NCBI RefSeq assembly: GCF_002796985.1
Contig: NZ_PEKX01000007.1
Coordinates: 124,001 to 188,000 of the forward strand
Length of the DNA: 64,000 bases
DNA from: Pseudomonas sp.
GTDB taxonomy: Bacteria > Pseudomonadota > Gammaproteobacteria > Pseudomonadales > Pseudomonadaceae
Direction of reading: 5' to 3'
Part shown: one piece after another, positions 32,753 to 41,547 of the stretch
Numbering within the stretch: position 1 is the stretch's first letter
Layout: the number at the start of each line of letters is the position of its first letter
The notes under the pieces: generated by a model
What the model saw: only the letters and a program-made list of their open reading frames with translations
What the model was told of the DNA's origin: nothing
The model's database searches: none
Program-made: the position numbers and the translations under genes

Positions 32753-33346
32753 ATGAGTAATGACGGCGTGAATGCAGGCCGGCGTCGCTTCCTTGTCGCG
32801 GCCACTTCGGTGGTAGGTGCGGCAGGAGCGGTCGGAGCTGCGGTCCCGTTCGTGGGGTCATGGTTCCCCAGTGCCAAGGCGAAGGCCGCTGGCGCGCCGG
32901 TGAAGGTCAACGTAGGGAAGATCGAGCCGGGCCAGCAGGTCGTGGCCGAGTGGCGCGGCAAGCCGGTATTCCTGGTGCATCGCACCAAGGAAATGCTGGA
33001 CGCGCTGCCGACTCTCGACGGGCAATTGGCCGACCCCGAGTCGAAGGCGTCGGAACAGCCGACGTATGTCGATCCCAAGCTGCGTTCGATCAAGCCTGAA
33101 CTGGCAGTGATCGTCGGTATCTGCACCCACTTGGGCTGCTCGCCGACCTTCCGCCCGGAAGTCGCTCCCGCGGACCTCGGTCCGGACTGGAAGGGCGGTT
33201 ATTTCTGCCCGTGTCACGGCTCCCATTACGACCTCGCCGGCCGTGTTTACAAGGGGCAGCCTGCTCCTCTGAATCTGCCGATTCCGCCTTATACCTACGA
33301 TGCTGATGATGTCATCACTATCGGCGTGGACCAGGAGAAAGCCTGA
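32753..33346 (+). CDS. petA: Cytochrome bc1 Rieske iron-sulfur subunit
   Basis: A 197-residue Rieske protein. The N-terminus has a twin-arginine signal (RRRFLVAA) and one membrane helix that stays as an anchor. The [2Fe-2S] ligands are Cys124/His126 with disulfide Cys129 (CTHLGC), and Cys152/His155 with Cys154 (CPCHGS). It accepts electrons from quinol at the Qo site and passes them to cytochrome c1. Its stop overlaps the petB start (TGATG). Confidence 0.97.
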   Translation: MSNDGVNAGRRRFLVAATSVVGAAGAVGAAVPFVGSWFPSAKAKAAGAPVKVNVGKIEPGQQVVAEWRGKPVFLVHRTKEMLDALPTLDGQLADPESKASEQPTYVDPKLRSIKPELAVIVGICTHLGCSPTFRPEVAPADLGPDWKGGYFCPCHGSHYDLAGRVYKGQPAPLNLPIPPYTYDADDVITIGVDQEKA

Positions 33347-34557
33347 TGAATAAGTTCATGGCTTGGGTCGATGCCCGCTTCCCAGCGACCAAGATGTGGG
33401 AAGACCATCTGAGCAAGTACTACGCCCCGAAGAACTTCAACTTCTGGTACTTCTTCGGCTCGCTCGCACTGTTGGTCCTGGTTAACCAGATCCTCACCGG
33501 TATCTGGCTGACCATGAGTTTCACCCCGTCGGCGGAAGAGGCATTCGCTTCCGTCGAGTACATCATGCGAGATGTAGATTACGGCTGGATTATCCGCTAC
33601 ATGCACTCCACTGGTGCATCGGCGTTCTTCGTGGTCGTCTACCTGCACATGTTCCGTGGCCTGCTGTACGGTTCGTACCAGAAGCCGCGCGAGCTGGTGT
33701 GGATCTTCGGCATGCTGATCTACCTCGCCCTGATGGCCGAGGCCTTCATGGGCTACCTGTTGCCCTGGGGCCAGATGTCCTACTGGGGTGCCCAGGTGAT
33801 CATCTCGCTGTTCGGCGCCATCCCGGTGATCGGTGAAGACCTGTCCCAGTGGATCCGTGGTGACTTCCTGATTTCCGGCATCACCCTGAACCGCTTCTTC
33901 GCCTTGCATGTGATCGCACTGCCGATCGTCCTGCTCGGCCTGGTCGTACTGCACATCCTGGCGCTGCACGAAGTCGGCTCGAACAACCCCGATGGCGTGG
34001 ACATCAAGAAGAAGAAGGACGAGAACGGCATTCCGTTGGACGGCATCCCGTTCCACCCGTACTACACCGTGAAAGACATCGTCGGTGTCGTGGTCTTCCT
34101 GTTCGTCTTCTGCACCGTGATCTTCTTCTTCCCGGAAATGGGCGGATTCTTCCTCGAGAAGCCCAACTTCGAGATGGCAAACCAGTTCAAGACCCCGGAT
34201 CACATCGCCCCGGTTTGGTACTTCACGCCGTTCTACGCCATCCTGCGCGCCGTTCCAGACAAGCTGATGGGCGTTATCGCCATGGGTGCCGCCATCGCTG
34301 TGCTGTTCGTGCTGCCATGGCTGGACCGTAGCCCGGTTCGCTCGATCCGCTACAAGGGCTGGCTGAGCAAGATCTGGCTGGTGATCTTCGCGGTGTCGTT
34401 CGTGATCCTCGGCTACTACGGCTCGCAAGCGCCGTCGCCGCTGGGCACCACCCTGTCGCGCCTGTGCACCATTCTGTATTTCGCCTTCTTCATCCTGATG
34501 CCGTTCTACACCCGGATGGAGAAAACCAAACCGGTTCCGGAAAGGGTGACTGGCTGA
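33346..34557 (+). CDS. petB: Cytochrome b subunit of bc1 complex
   Basis: A 403-residue cytochrome b, with the N-terminal four-helix part (HSTGASAFFVVVYLHMFRGL, GYLLPWGQMSYWGAQVI) and the C-terminal helices (FHPYYTVKDIVGV, the Qo PEWY-like region changed to PVWYFTPFYAILR). Paired histidines for hemes bL and bH lie in helices B and D. It forms the quinol-oxidising and reducing sites in the inner membrane. It overlaps petC by one base. Confidence 0.97.
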   Translation: MNKFMAWVDARFPATKMWEDHLSKYYAPKNFNFWYFFGSLALLVLVNQILTGIWLTMSFTPSAEEAFASVEYIMRDVDYGWIIRYMHSTGASAFFVVVYLHMFRGLLYGSYQKPRELVWIFGMLIYLALMAEAFMGYLLPWGQMSYWGAQVIISLFGAIPVIGEDLSQWIRGDFLISGITLNRFFALHVIALPIVLLGLVVLHILALHEVGSNNPDGVDIKKKKDENGIPLDGIPFHPYYTVKDIVGVVVFLFVFCTVIFFFPEMGGFFLEKPNFEMANQFKTPDHIAPVWYFTPFYAILRAVPDKLMGVIAMGAAIAVLFVLPWLDRSPVRSIRYKGWLSKIWLVIFAVSFVILGYYGSQAPSPLGTTLSRLCTILYFAFFILMPFYTRMEKTKPVPERVTG

Positions 34558-35339
34558 TGAAAAAGCAATTCGCTGCATTTGTTCTGGCTCTGCTGCCTGT
34601 CTTCGGCTTCGCCGCCGAAGGCCATGGCCCAGCCCTTGATCGCGTCGATATCGACCTGACCGACAAGGCTGCCATGCAGGATGGCGCGCGTACCTTCGCC
34701 AACTACTGCATGGGCTGCCACAGCGCCAAGTTTCAGCGTTATGAGCGTGTCGGCCGTGATCTGGGGATTCCGGAAGAGCTGATGATGAGCCACCTGGTGT
34801 TCACCGGGGCGAAGATCGGCGACCACATGGACATCGGCATGAAGCCGGCTGACGCCAAGGTATGGTTCGGTGCTGCGCCGCCGGACCTGACCCTGGTTGC
34901 CCGTGTTCGCGGCGCCGACTGGCTGTACACCTACCTGCGTTCGTTCTACGAAGATCCCAAGCGGCCTTGGGGTGTGAACAACAAGGTCTTCCCGAACGTC
35001 GGCATGCCGAACGTGCTGGTGAGCCTGCAGGGTCGTCAGGTCGTCGGCTGCAAGCAGATTCAGGTCGTCGAAGACGGCAAGAAGCAATACGATCCGCTGA
35101 CCGGTACTCCGATCACCCACGAGGCCTGCGATCAGCTGACCATCGTGCCGAAGTCCGGCCAGTTGACCGAAGCTCAGTTCGACGAGAAGGTGAAGAACCT
35201 GGTGACCTTCCTGGCTTATTCGGCTGATCCGAACAAGCTGGATTCTCACCGCATCGGCACCTATGTCCTGCTGTTCCTGGCCTTCTTCTTCGTATTCGCC
35301 TACCTGCTCAAGCGCGAGTACTGGAAAGACGTCCATTAA
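34557..35339 (+). CDS. petC: Cytochrome c1 subunit of bc1 complex
   Basis: A 260-residue cytochrome c1: signal peptide (KKQFAAFVLALLPVFGFA), heme c site CMGCH, and a C-terminal membrane anchor (GTYVLLFLAFFFVFAYLLKR). It passes electrons to soluble or membrane cytochrome c. An in-frame ATG upstream at 34464 lies inside petB and is not used. A GC-rich terminator follows. Confidence 0.97.
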   Translation: MKKQFAAFVLALLPVFGFAAEGHGPALDRVDIDLTDKAAMQDGARTFANYCMGCHSAKFQRYERVGRDLGIPEELMMSHLVFTGAKIGDHMDIGMKPADAKVWFGAAPPDLTLVARVRGADWLYTYLRSFYEDPKRPWGVNNKVFPNVGMPNVLVSLQGRQVVGCKQIQVVEDGKKQYDPLTGTPITHEACDQLTIVPKSGQLTEAQFDEKVKNLVTFLAYSADPNKLDSHRIGTYVLLFLAFFFVFAYLLKREYWKDVH

Positions 35340-35362
35340 GCGACATCCGTAGTAGTAACAAG

Positions 35363-35393
35363 CGCGCGCCCTACGGGGCGCGCGTGCGTTTTT
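35363..35393 (+). terminator. Terminator of petABC
   Basis: CGCGCGCCC TACG GGGCGCGCG, then TGCG and T5. It lies 24 bases after the petC stop and 40 bases before sspA. Confidence 0.85.
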
Positions 35394-35432
35394 CTACCTC
35401 CCACAAGAAAATCCTGCGAGGAGGCGCGCGGC

Positions 35433-36050
35433 ATGGCCGCAATCAATAAGCTCACCTGCTTCTCCGACCCTTCCTGCCATTACAGCCATCGCGTGCGCCT
35501 GGTCCTGGCGGAGAAGAGCGTCGTCGCCGACATCATCGACGTACCAGCTGGCAACATTCCGGCCAAGCTCGCCGAAGTAAACCCTTATGGCAGCCTGCCG
35601 ACCCTGGTGGACCGCGATCTCGCGCTCTACGAGTCGACGGTCGTCATGGAGTACCTCGATGAACGTTATCCACATCCGCCGCTGCTGCCGGTCTACCCGG
35701 TGGCCCGCGCGAACAGCCGCCTGCTGATGCATCGCATCCAGCGCGACTGGTGCAGCCTGGTGGACCGTATCCTCGATACCCGCCGCAAGGATGCCGAACG
35801 CGCCTTGGCGCGCAAGGAATTGCGTGAGAGCCTGACGGGTGTTTCGCCGCTGTTTGCCGACAAGGCGTTCTTCCTCAGTGACGATCTGAGCCTGGTGGAT
35901 TGCTGCCTGTTGCCGATTCTCTGGCGTCTGCCGATCCTGGGTATTGAACTTCCGCGACCGGCGAAGCCTCTGCTGGACTACATGGAGCGGCAGTTTGCGC
36001 GGGACACTTTCCGTGCGAGCCTGTCCTCTATCGAACGTGATATGCGCTAA
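35433..36050 (+). CDS. sspA: Stringent starvation protein A
   Basis: A 205-residue glutathione-S-transferase-fold protein with thioredoxin-like N-terminus (CFSDPSCHYSHRVRLVLAEK). SspA lacks GST activity; it binds RNA polymerase with sigma-70 and, in Francisella and Pseudomonas relatives, affects virulence and stress genes. A GAGGAGG ribosome site precedes the ATG. sspB follows after 8-11 bp. Confidence 0.95.
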   Translation: MAAINKLTCFSDPSCHYSHRVRLVLAEKSVVADIIDVPAGNIPAKLAEVNPYGSLPTLVDRDLALYESTVVMEYLDERYPHPPLLPVYPVARANSRLLMHRIQRDWCSLVDRILDTRRKDAERALARKELRESLTGVSPLFADKAFFLSDDLSLVDCCLLPILWRLPILGIELPRPAKPLLDYMERQFARDTFRASLSSIERDMR

Positions 36051-36061
36051 GGAGCCTGATG

Positions 36062-36466
36062 ATGAACTCCAGTCGTCCCTACCTCGTGCGAGCCCTCTAT
36101 GAGTGGATCGTCGACAACGGCTGCACGCCGCATATCCTGGTGAACTCCGAGTACCCAGGCGTGCGCGTGCCGCCGGGCTATGCCAGCGACGGCCAGATTG
36201 TGCTCAACGTTTCGCCGACCGCGGTGCGCCACCTGCAAATGGATAATGAGGCGGTCAGCTTTGAAGGGCGTTTCGGCGGCGTTGCCCAGAACCTCTATGT
36301 CCCGTCCCAGGCCGTGATGGCCATCTATGCGCGGGAGAACGGCCAGGGCATGGTCTTCGACCTGGAGCCGCCAGTGCCGACTGATGACGAGGATCTGCCG
36401 GATGACGGTCCCTCGGATGAGCCGCCGCGCCCCAGTGGACGGCCCAGTCTCAAGGTAGTGAAATAA
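36062..36466 (+). CDS. sspB: ClpXP protease adaptor SspB
   Basis: The product (134 residues) has the SspB substrate-binding domain (RPYLVRALYEWIVDN; HILVNSEYPGVRVP), an acidic flexible linker and a C-terminal ClpX-binding tail (RPSLKVVK). It tethers ssrA-tagged and other substrates to ClpXP. Two ATGs adjoin at 36059 and 36062; the AAGGAG ribosome site ending at 36054 is 4 and 7 bases away, so 36062 is favoured, with 36059 adding one Met. Confidence 0.95.
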   Translation: MNSSRPYLVRALYEWIVDNGCTPHILVNSEYPGVRVPPGYASDGQIVLNVSPTAVRHLQMDNEAVSFEGRFGGVAQNLYVPSQAVMAIYARENGQGMVFDLEPPVPTDDEDLPDDGPSDEPPRPSGRPSLKVVK

Positions 36467-36495
36467 AAAAAGGCGACCCTCGGGTCGCCTTTTTC
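36464..36495. terminator. Bidirectional terminator between sspB and BON lipoprotein gene
   Basis: A7 then GGCGACCC TC GGGTCGCC then T5; loop CTCG on the plus strand. Confidence 0.92.
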
Positions 36496-36514
36496 ATGCC
36501 TGCGATTCGGCCAG

Positions 36515-37093
36515 TCAGTCGATGTACTCGAACAGGCGGACGATCTTCTGCACGCCATCCACGCTCTGGACTACCTGGGTAGCCAGATCGCCTTCGCGGC
36601 GGGTGACCAGGCCCAGCATGTAGACGATGCCGTTCTCGGTCAGAACCTTGATGCGGGTAGAGGGCACGTTCGCGTCGGCGAGCATCTGGCTCTTGATCTT
36701 GGTGGTCAGCCAGGTGTCGTTGCTGCGGGCGGCCAGGGATGACGGCTGCAGGATCTGCAGCTCGTTGTGCACGGTCTTGACCTTCTGCACTTCCTTGGCA
36801 GCCTGCTCGGCCTTGTTCTTCAGGTCGGCGCGGGGCGTCTGGCCGGCCAGCAGCACCACGCCGTTGTAGCTGATAACCACGACGTGGGAATTGCGGTCGA
36901 GGTCGGGATCGGCCTTGGCGACGTTCACTGCCACCTTGGTTTCGATCAGCGAGTCGTCGATCTTGCTGCCAAGGGTGCGGGTGCCCTTGTCATCGTCGAT
37001 CGGTTTGTCGCGGGTGGCGCTGACGAAGCTGCTGCAACCACCCAATGCCATGGTCACGGCCAGTGCGGCTGCGATCAGAGGGGTACGGGTCAT
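36515..37093 (-). CDS. dolP: Outer-membrane lipoprotein with two BON domains (DolP/YraP-like)
   Basis: The 192-residue product has a lipoprotein signal with lipobox LGGC (Cys20), then two BON domains (about 45-115 and 120-190). In E. coli DolP (YraP) marks the outer membrane at division sites, binds anionic phospholipid and supports BAM function. The neighbourhood lpoA-yraN-diaA/gmhA-dolP is the same as in E. coli, which supports the name. Its start overlaps the gmhA stop by four bases. Confidence 0.9.
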   Translation of the reverse strand: MTRTPLIAAALAVTMALGGCSSFVSATRDKPIDDDKGTRTLGSKIDDSLIETKVAVNVAKADPDLDRNSHVVVISYNGVVLLAGQTPRADLKNKAEQAAKEVQKVKTVHNELQILQPSSLAARSNDTWLTTKIKSQMLADANVPSTRIKVLTENGIVYMLGLVTRREGDLATQVVQSVDGVQKIVRLFEYID

Positions 37094-37683
37094 TCTTCAC
37101 TCCCGAACAGTTGACGGTCGATAAGGTCGCACAGGCAATGGATGACCAGCAGGTGGACTTCCTGGATGCGCGCGGTGACCTTGGCCGGGACGCGGATTTC
37201 CACGTCTTCGGGCAGCAACAGTGAAGCCATGTTGCCGCCGTCGCGGCCGGTCAGAGCTACGACAACCATTTCGCGGTCATGTGCGGCCTGGATAGCCTGA
37301 ATGACGTTCGCCGAGTTGCCGCTGGTGGAGATCGCCAGCAATACGTCGCCAGGCTGGCCGAGAGCGCGGATCTGCTTGGAGAAGACTTCGTTGTAGCTGT
37401 AGTCGTTGGCGATCGAGGTGATGGTGGAGCTGTCGGTGGTCAGGGCGACCGCCGGCAGGCTCGGGCGTTCGCGCTCGAAGCGGTTCAGCAGTTCGGAGGA
37501 GAAGTGCTGAGCGTCGCCGGCGGAGCCGCCGTTGCCGCAGGAGAGAATCTTGCCCTCGTTGAGCAGGGCATTGACCATGACCATGCTGGCCTGCTCGATA
37601 TGCGGGATGAGCACCTCGGTGGCCTGTTGCTTGGTCTCGATGCTGGCATGGAAGAGCTGGCGGATACGGGATTGCATGTCCAT
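37090..37683 (-). CDS. gmhA: SIS-domain phosphoheptose isomerase / DiaA-like protein
   Basis: The 197-residue product (MDMQSRIRQLFHASIE) is one SIS domain with the phosphate-binding stretches CGNGGSAGDAQHF and ISTSGNSANV. The P. aeruginosa counterpart is treated as GmhA, sedoheptulose-7-phosphate isomerase for LPS core heptose; the E. coli gene at this genome position is diaA, a DnaA-binding initiator protein of the same fold. Sequence alone does not settle which role dominates. Start 37683 matches the known length; an upstream ATG at 37722 would add 13 residues and overlap yraN. Confidence 0.88.
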   Translation of the reverse strand: MDMQSRIRQLFHASIETKQQATEVLIPHIEQASMVMVNALLNEGKILSCGNGGSAGDAQHFSSELLNRFERERPSLPAVALTTDSSTITSIANDYSYNEVFSKQIRALGQPGDVLLAISTSGNSANVIQAIQAAHDREMVVVALTGRDGGNMASLLLPEDVEIRVPAKVTARIQEVHLLVIHCLCDLIDRQLFGSEE

Positions 37684-37711
37684 CAGGTGTGACCTTTCGT
37701 CGGGCGTCTGA

Positions 37712-38089
37712 TCAGGTGTCAAAAGCGTTGGGAATCCAGTTCAAGTGCCCTGCGGAGCCTGGGGTGCGAGCGTCGATGGCGACGACGTCGAACCGGCACG
37801 GGTGGCTGCTCCAGCGGGCGTTCTGTTGCAGGAAGAGTTCGGCGGAGATGGCCAGGCGTTGACGCTTGCGCCAGTCCACGCTTTCCAGCGCTCCTCCCCA
37901 GGCGGAATGCCGGCGGGAGCGAACTTCGACGAATACTACTGTATCGCCGTCCAGCATGACCAGATCGAGCTCGCCTCGGCGGCACGTCCAGTTCTGCGCC
38001 AGGAGGCGCAATCCATGCTGTTCCAGATGGGCCAGGGCGGCAGCTTCAGCCTGCTGCCCGGCCTTCTGGGTGGGGCTGTTGCCGATCAA
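37712..38089 (-). CDS. yraN: YraN family endonuclease-fold protein (UPF0102)
   Basis: A 125-residue protein with the restriction-endonuclease-like core: RRGELDLVMLDGDTVVFVEVR contains the E-x-D-x(n)-E-V-R type arrangement, and RLAISAELFL helix follows. The function is unknown; some homologues bind or cut DNA. The start is TTG at 38089, whose TG is shared with the lpoA stop (TTGA), giving the length seen in P. aeruginosa. Longer readings run deep into lpoA and have no similarity. Confidence 0.88.
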   Translation of the reverse strand: MIGNSPTQKAGQQAEAAALAHLEQHGLRLLAQNWTCRRGELDLVMLDGDTVVFVEVRSRRHSAWGGALESVDWRKRQRLAISAELFLQQNARWSSHPCRFDVVAIDARTPGSAGHLNWIPNAFDT

Positions 38090-39900
38090 ATACCGCTGTT
38101 CTCCAGCGGCTGGACCTGGCCGTTCTTGAACTCGGCCCAGGGCAGGCGGCGCTCGACGCGCTGACCGGCGCTGACGCTCAGGGTGCCGGTCAGGCCATCC
38201 ACCTGCATGCTCGGTACGGCCTTGAGCTCCGGCAGGCGCGGGGCCAACTGGTAGGCGTCGGCGCCCATGGCATACAGGCGGCCAAGGCTGCCATTGGCCG
38301 CCGGCCACTGTGCGGCGACCTGCTGGCGCAGGGCGTTGTTGGGGTTCAACAGCCAGGGGGTTTCGCAGAAGCGGATGCCGTTCAGGTCCTGGTCCTGTGC
38401 CGGGTTGTTCACGCCGGTATACAGGTTGGAGGTGGCGTAGACCGGCAGGTCGCCGGCGTACTGGAAGGCCAGGGTCGGTTTGATCTGGCGGGCCTGCTGC
38501 GGAGTGGCGGCGAGGAAGATGAAGTCGATGTCCTGGCGGCGCGACGGCTGGGTGTCGACACTGCTGTCGAGTACGCCTTGCAGGCGTTTGGCGCGGCCTT
38601 CGCTCTGGCGCAGTTGCAGCAGGTCGGCGATCTGGCGGGCCAGTTCGACCGGCTGGTCGACGTGCTCGGCGGCAATCAGGGTGCCGCCGGCGGCCTGCCA
38701 GTTACGGCTGAAGGAGGCCAGTACGCGATCGCCCCACTCGCCCCGCGGCACCAGGGCCACGGCGCGGCGCATGCCGTCGTTCCAGGCGCGGTTGGCGACT
38801 TCGCGGGCTTCGTCCTCGGCGGACAGGCCGAACTGGAACAATTGGGCTGGACCTTCCTGGCTGCTGTCAGCGTAGTTCAGGGCGAGGGTGGTGATCGGCA
38901 GCTGTGGTTGGCTGCTCATCTGCTTGACCAGGTTCTTCTCCAGCGGGCCTACCACCAGTTGCACGCCGTCGGCCTGAGCTTGGCGGTAGAACTCATCCAG
39001 CGAGCGCACCTGGGTGCTGTCGTAGAGCTTGATCGCCGGCTGCGCCTGGCCGCTCTGCTGGGCCTGGTAGTGGGCAGCGAGGAAGCCATCCTGCAGGGCG
39101 CGGGCGACGGAGGCGAGCTGGCCTTGCTGCGGCAGCAGCAGGCCGATCTTGTTCAGCGGCTGGGCGGCCAGGGACTTCAGCTTGGTCAGGGCGTCCGGCA
39201 GTTGCTTGGCGGCCGGGTGATCGGGGTTCTGCGCGACCCAGTTGTCGATGTTCGACTGCTGTTCCTTCAGGGTCGAGGAGGACTTGGTGATGCGCGCCAG
39301 CTTCAGCCAGCCGTTCAGGTCGCCTTCGTTGCTGCTGGCTTGCATTTGCTCAAGCGGCAGGCTGGACACCAGCTTCCAGATTTCTTCGTGGTTGGCCTTG
39401 CTGGCCTCGGCATTCAGCAGCGGATCGATGAACACGCGTTCGCGGGCTGCGCTCAGGGTCTGACCGTCGGCGGCCAGGGCCAGGGACTTGACCATGCCGG
39501 CGCGGGCCTGCAGGTCCACGGGCATTTCGCCCAAGCGCTGGAAGCTGGGGTTGTCGAAGGCCTTCAGGGCAGCCTTGGTTTTATTGCGGGCCAGTTCCAG
39601 CTGGGCACGCAGGGTGCTGGCGAAGACCTGCTGGGCCGGCTTCAGGCTGTCCATCGGGATCTGGTCGAGGATCTGCGTGGAGCGGCCGATGTCCTTCTGC
39701 TTGTAGGCCAGGTCGGCGGCGGACAGGCGCAGGACGGAGGCCTCGTCGGGCTTGGCGGTGGAGGCCTGCTGCAGCAGCTGTTCGATGCTGGCGTCCGGGG
39801 AGCGCGGCAGTTCGCCGAGACTGGACGACGGGGAGGACGCACAGGCGGCGAGCATGCCGGCCAGGAACAGAGCGGATAGCGGACGCAGGCGAGCGATCAT
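38086..39900 (-). CDS. lpoA: Outer-membrane lipoprotein LpoA, activator of PBP1A
   Basis: The 604-residue product has a lipobox (LAAC, Cys20), an N-terminal helical TPR-like half and a C-terminal type 1 periplasmic-binding-protein-like half. LpoA reaches through peptidoglycan to stimulate PBP1A. In P. aeruginosa PBP1b is activated by the unrelated LpoP, and the role of this LpoA homologue is less direct. Start 39900 is chosen over 39921, seven codons earlier, by family length. It is divergent from rsmI. Confidence 0.92.
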   Translation of the reverse strand: MIARLRPLSALFLAGMLAACASSPSSSLGELPRSPDASIEQLLQQASTAKPDEASVLRLSAADLAYKQKDIGRSTQILDQIPMDSLKPAQQVFASTLRAQLELARNKTKAALKAFDNPSFQRLGEMPVDLQARAGMVKSLALAADGQTLSAARERVFIDPLLNAEASKANHEEIWKLVSSLPLEQMQASSNEGDLNGWLKLARITKSSSTLKEQQSNIDNWVAQNPDHPAAKQLPDALTKLKSLAAQPLNKIGLLLPQQGQLASVARALQDGFLAAHYQAQQSGQAQPAIKLYDSTQVRSLDEFYRQAQADGVQLVVGPLEKNLVKQMSSQPQLPITTLALNYADSSQEGPAQLFQFGLSAEDEAREVANRAWNDGMRRAVALVPRGEWGDRVLASFSRNWQAAGGTLIAAEHVDQPVELARQIADLLQLRQSEGRAKRLQGVLDSSVDTQPSRRQDIDFIFLAATPQQARQIKPTLAFQYAGDLPVYATSNLYTGVNNPAQDQDLNGIRFCETPWLLNPNNALRQQVAAQWPAANGSLGRLYAMGADAYQLAPRLPELKAVPSMQVDGLTGTLSVSAGQRVERRLPWAEFKNGQVQPLENSGI

Positions 39901-40026
39901 ATCGGGCTTCTCGTGACGCATTCAAAGAGCTGCCGATTGTACCCAAGCGGCGAGGGTGGCGCGATGGCGGGTGGCGGAATCGGGATACAATGCGGCTTTT
40001 TCAGATACTTCCGGCGAGGTTGGCGC

Positions 40027-40875
40027 GTGACCCTTGGCACTCTCTATGTGGTGGCTACTCCCATTGGCAACCTGGATGACATCAGCGCCCGGGCGCTCAA
40101 GGTGCTGGCTGATGTGGCACTCATCGCGGCCGAAGACACCCGGCATTCGGTGCGCCTGCTGCAACACTTCGGCATCCAGACGCCGCTGGCGGCCTGCCAC
40201 GAGCACAATGAGCGGGAGCAGGGCGGTCGTTTTCTCACCAAGCTGTTGGCCGGTGAGGATGTCGCGCTGATCTCCGATGCGGGCACGCCGCTGATTTCCG
40301 ATCCGGGTTACCACCTGGTGCGCCAGGCGCGTGCGGCGGGTATTGCCGTGGTGCCGGTGCCGGGCGCCTGTGCGTTGATTGCAGCGCTCTCCGCAGCTGG
40401 CCTGCCGTCGGATCGTTTCGTCTTCGAAGGCTTCCTGCCAGCCAAGGCTGCTGGCCGTCGGGGGCGCCTGGAGGCGCTGCTGGAGGAGCCCCGCACGTTG
40501 ATCTTCTACGAAGCGCCACACCGCGTACTGGAGTGTATCGAGGATATGGCGGCGGTCTTCGGCGATGAACGGCCGGCGCTGCTGGCCCGCGAGCTGACCA
40601 AGACGTTCGAGACCCTGAAAGGGCTGCCGCTGGGCGAGTTGCGCGAATTCGTCGCGTCCGACAGTAACCAGCAGCGCGGCGAATGCGTGCTACTGGTGGC
40701 TGGCAAGCCAGCGCCGGTAGGGGATGAGGCGGTGGATGCGCAGACCTTGCGGGTGCTCGATCTGTTGCTGGCGGAACTGCCGGTCAAGCGTGCTGCGGCG
40801 CTTGCTGCCGAGATCACCGGGGCGCGCAAGAACCAGCTCTACCAGCTCGCGCTGGAGCGCCAGGGTAAGGCTTGA
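40027..40875 (+). CDS. rsmI: 16S rRNA 2'-O-ribose C1402 methyltransferase
   Basis: A 282-residue SAM-dependent tetrapyrrole-methylase-fold enzyme with TPIGNLDDIS near the N-terminus and SDAGTPLISDPG. It methylates the ribose of C1402 in 16S rRNA, next to the base methylation by RsmH, which is encoded 1.2 kb downstream. The start is GTG 40027; an upstream in-frame ATG at 39964 lies before a likely -10 (TACAAT at 39986-39991) and would not be transcribed from it. Confidence 0.95.
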   Translation: MTLGTLYVVATPIGNLDDISARALKVLADVALIAAEDTRHSVRLLQHFGIQTPLAACHEHNEREQGGRFLTKLLAGEDVALISDAGTPLISDPGYHLVRQARAAGIAVVPVPGACALIAALSAAGLPSDRFVFEGFLPAKAAGRRGRLEALLEEPRTLIFYEAPHRVLECIEDMAAVFGDERPALLARELTKTFETLKGLPLGELREFVASDSNQQRGECVLLVAGKPAPVGDEAVDAQTLRVLDLLLAELPVKRAAALAAEITGARKNQLYQLALERQGKA

Positions 40876-40877
40876 GC

Positions 40878-40906
40878 TTGTCCTGAGCGTCGCCAGGCGC
40901 TAATCT
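40878..40906 (+). promoter_or_regulatory. Promoter of rnpB
   Basis: TTGTCC (40878-40883), 17-bp spacer, TAATCT (40901-40906). Start of transcription would fall near 40914-40916, matching the 5' end of the RNase P RNA helix P1. Confidence 0.65.
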
Positions 40907-40914
40907 TGCGGACT

Positions 40915-41271
40915 GAGAGTCGATTGGACAGTCGCTGTTCCGTGGTGTTCCATCACGGGATGGAGGAAAGTCCGGGCTCCATAGGGCAGAGTGCCAGGTA
41001 ACGCCTGGGAGGCGCGAGCCTACGGAAAGTGCCACAGAAAATAACCGCCTAAGCGCGCAAGCGCCGGTAAGGGTGAAAAGGTGCGGTAAGAGCGCACCGC
41101 ACGACTGGCAACAGTTCGTGGCTAGGTAAACCCCACTCGGAGCAAGATCAAATAGGAACCTATTGGCGCGGCCCGCGTTGGGTTCGGGTAGATCGCTTGA
41201 GGCATTCAGTGATGAATGTCCCAGAGGAATGGCTGTCCTCGACAGAACCCGGCTTACAGATCGACTCTCAG
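40915..41271 (+). ncRNA. rnpB: RNase P RNA, class A
   Basis: The ends pair perfectly as helix P1: CTGAGAGTCGAT (40913-40924) with ATCGACTCTCAG (41260-41271). The universal core GGAGGAAAGTCCGGGC lies at 40962-40977, with the conserved GCCACAGAAAATAACCGCC segment (CR-II) at about 41030-41049 and the 3' strand of P4 near 41247-41260. Overall size (about 355 nt) and order fit bacterial type A. This is the catalytic RNA that cuts tRNA 5' leaders. The exact ends are estimated to within a few bases. Confidence 0.95.
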
Positions 41272-41354
41272 CCTTTTTCTCCACTTCTTCCCACATGACC
41301 ATTTGTCGCTGACCGGAAGAAGTTACAAACTTAAGAAATCACTTTAAGTATGAA

Positions 41355-41385
41355 AGCCCAGTGTTTTGAAAACACTGGGCTTTTC
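41355..41385 (+). terminator. Terminator downstream of rnpB, and rnpB-mraZ spacer
   Basis: AGCCCAGTGTT TTGA AACACTGGGCT then TTTTCTCTTTT, about 85 bases beyond mature RNase P RNA, so the precursor has a 3' trailer. The remaining spacer to mraZ (41386-41578) holds the mraZ promoter and operator described separately and no other gene. Confidence 0.85.
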
Positions 41386-41474
41386 TCTTTTCTAGTGCGT
41401 CAAAAACCCTCCCCGGATATCGCAAAAGCACGCTAAATCTCGGTCCTGTAAGGATTTTTCCCCTTCGGCTTGCC

Positions 41475-41504
41475 TTGACGGTGGGGAGCGCGGATTTCTA
41501 TAGT
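41475..41504 (+). promoter_or_regulatory. Sigma-70 promoter of the dcw cluster (PmraZ)
   Basis: TTGACG (41475-41480), 18-bp spacer, TATAGT (41499-41504), 75 bases before the mraZ GTG. This is the best sigma-70 match in the window. Confidence 0.75.
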
Positions 41505-41510
41505 GTGCGG

Positions 41511-41540
41511 AAGTGGTATGAAGTGGGTAAAAGTGGGATC
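41511..41540 (+). promoter_or_regulatory. Three MraZ boxes in the mraZ leader
   Basis: Three directly repeated 10-base units, AAGTGGTATG, AAGTGGGTAA and AAGTGGGATC, lie back to back, starting seven bases after the -10. MraZ is known to bind GTGG(G)-type repeats spaced one helical turn apart near the mra promoter, so this should be the autoregulatory operator. Confidence 0.75.
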
Positions 41541-41547
41541 AACAGGC

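Noticed and set aside
40814..41302. Minus-strand frame across the RNase P RNA gene
   Set aside because: The plus strand has unambiguous rnpB structure; the frame is incidental.
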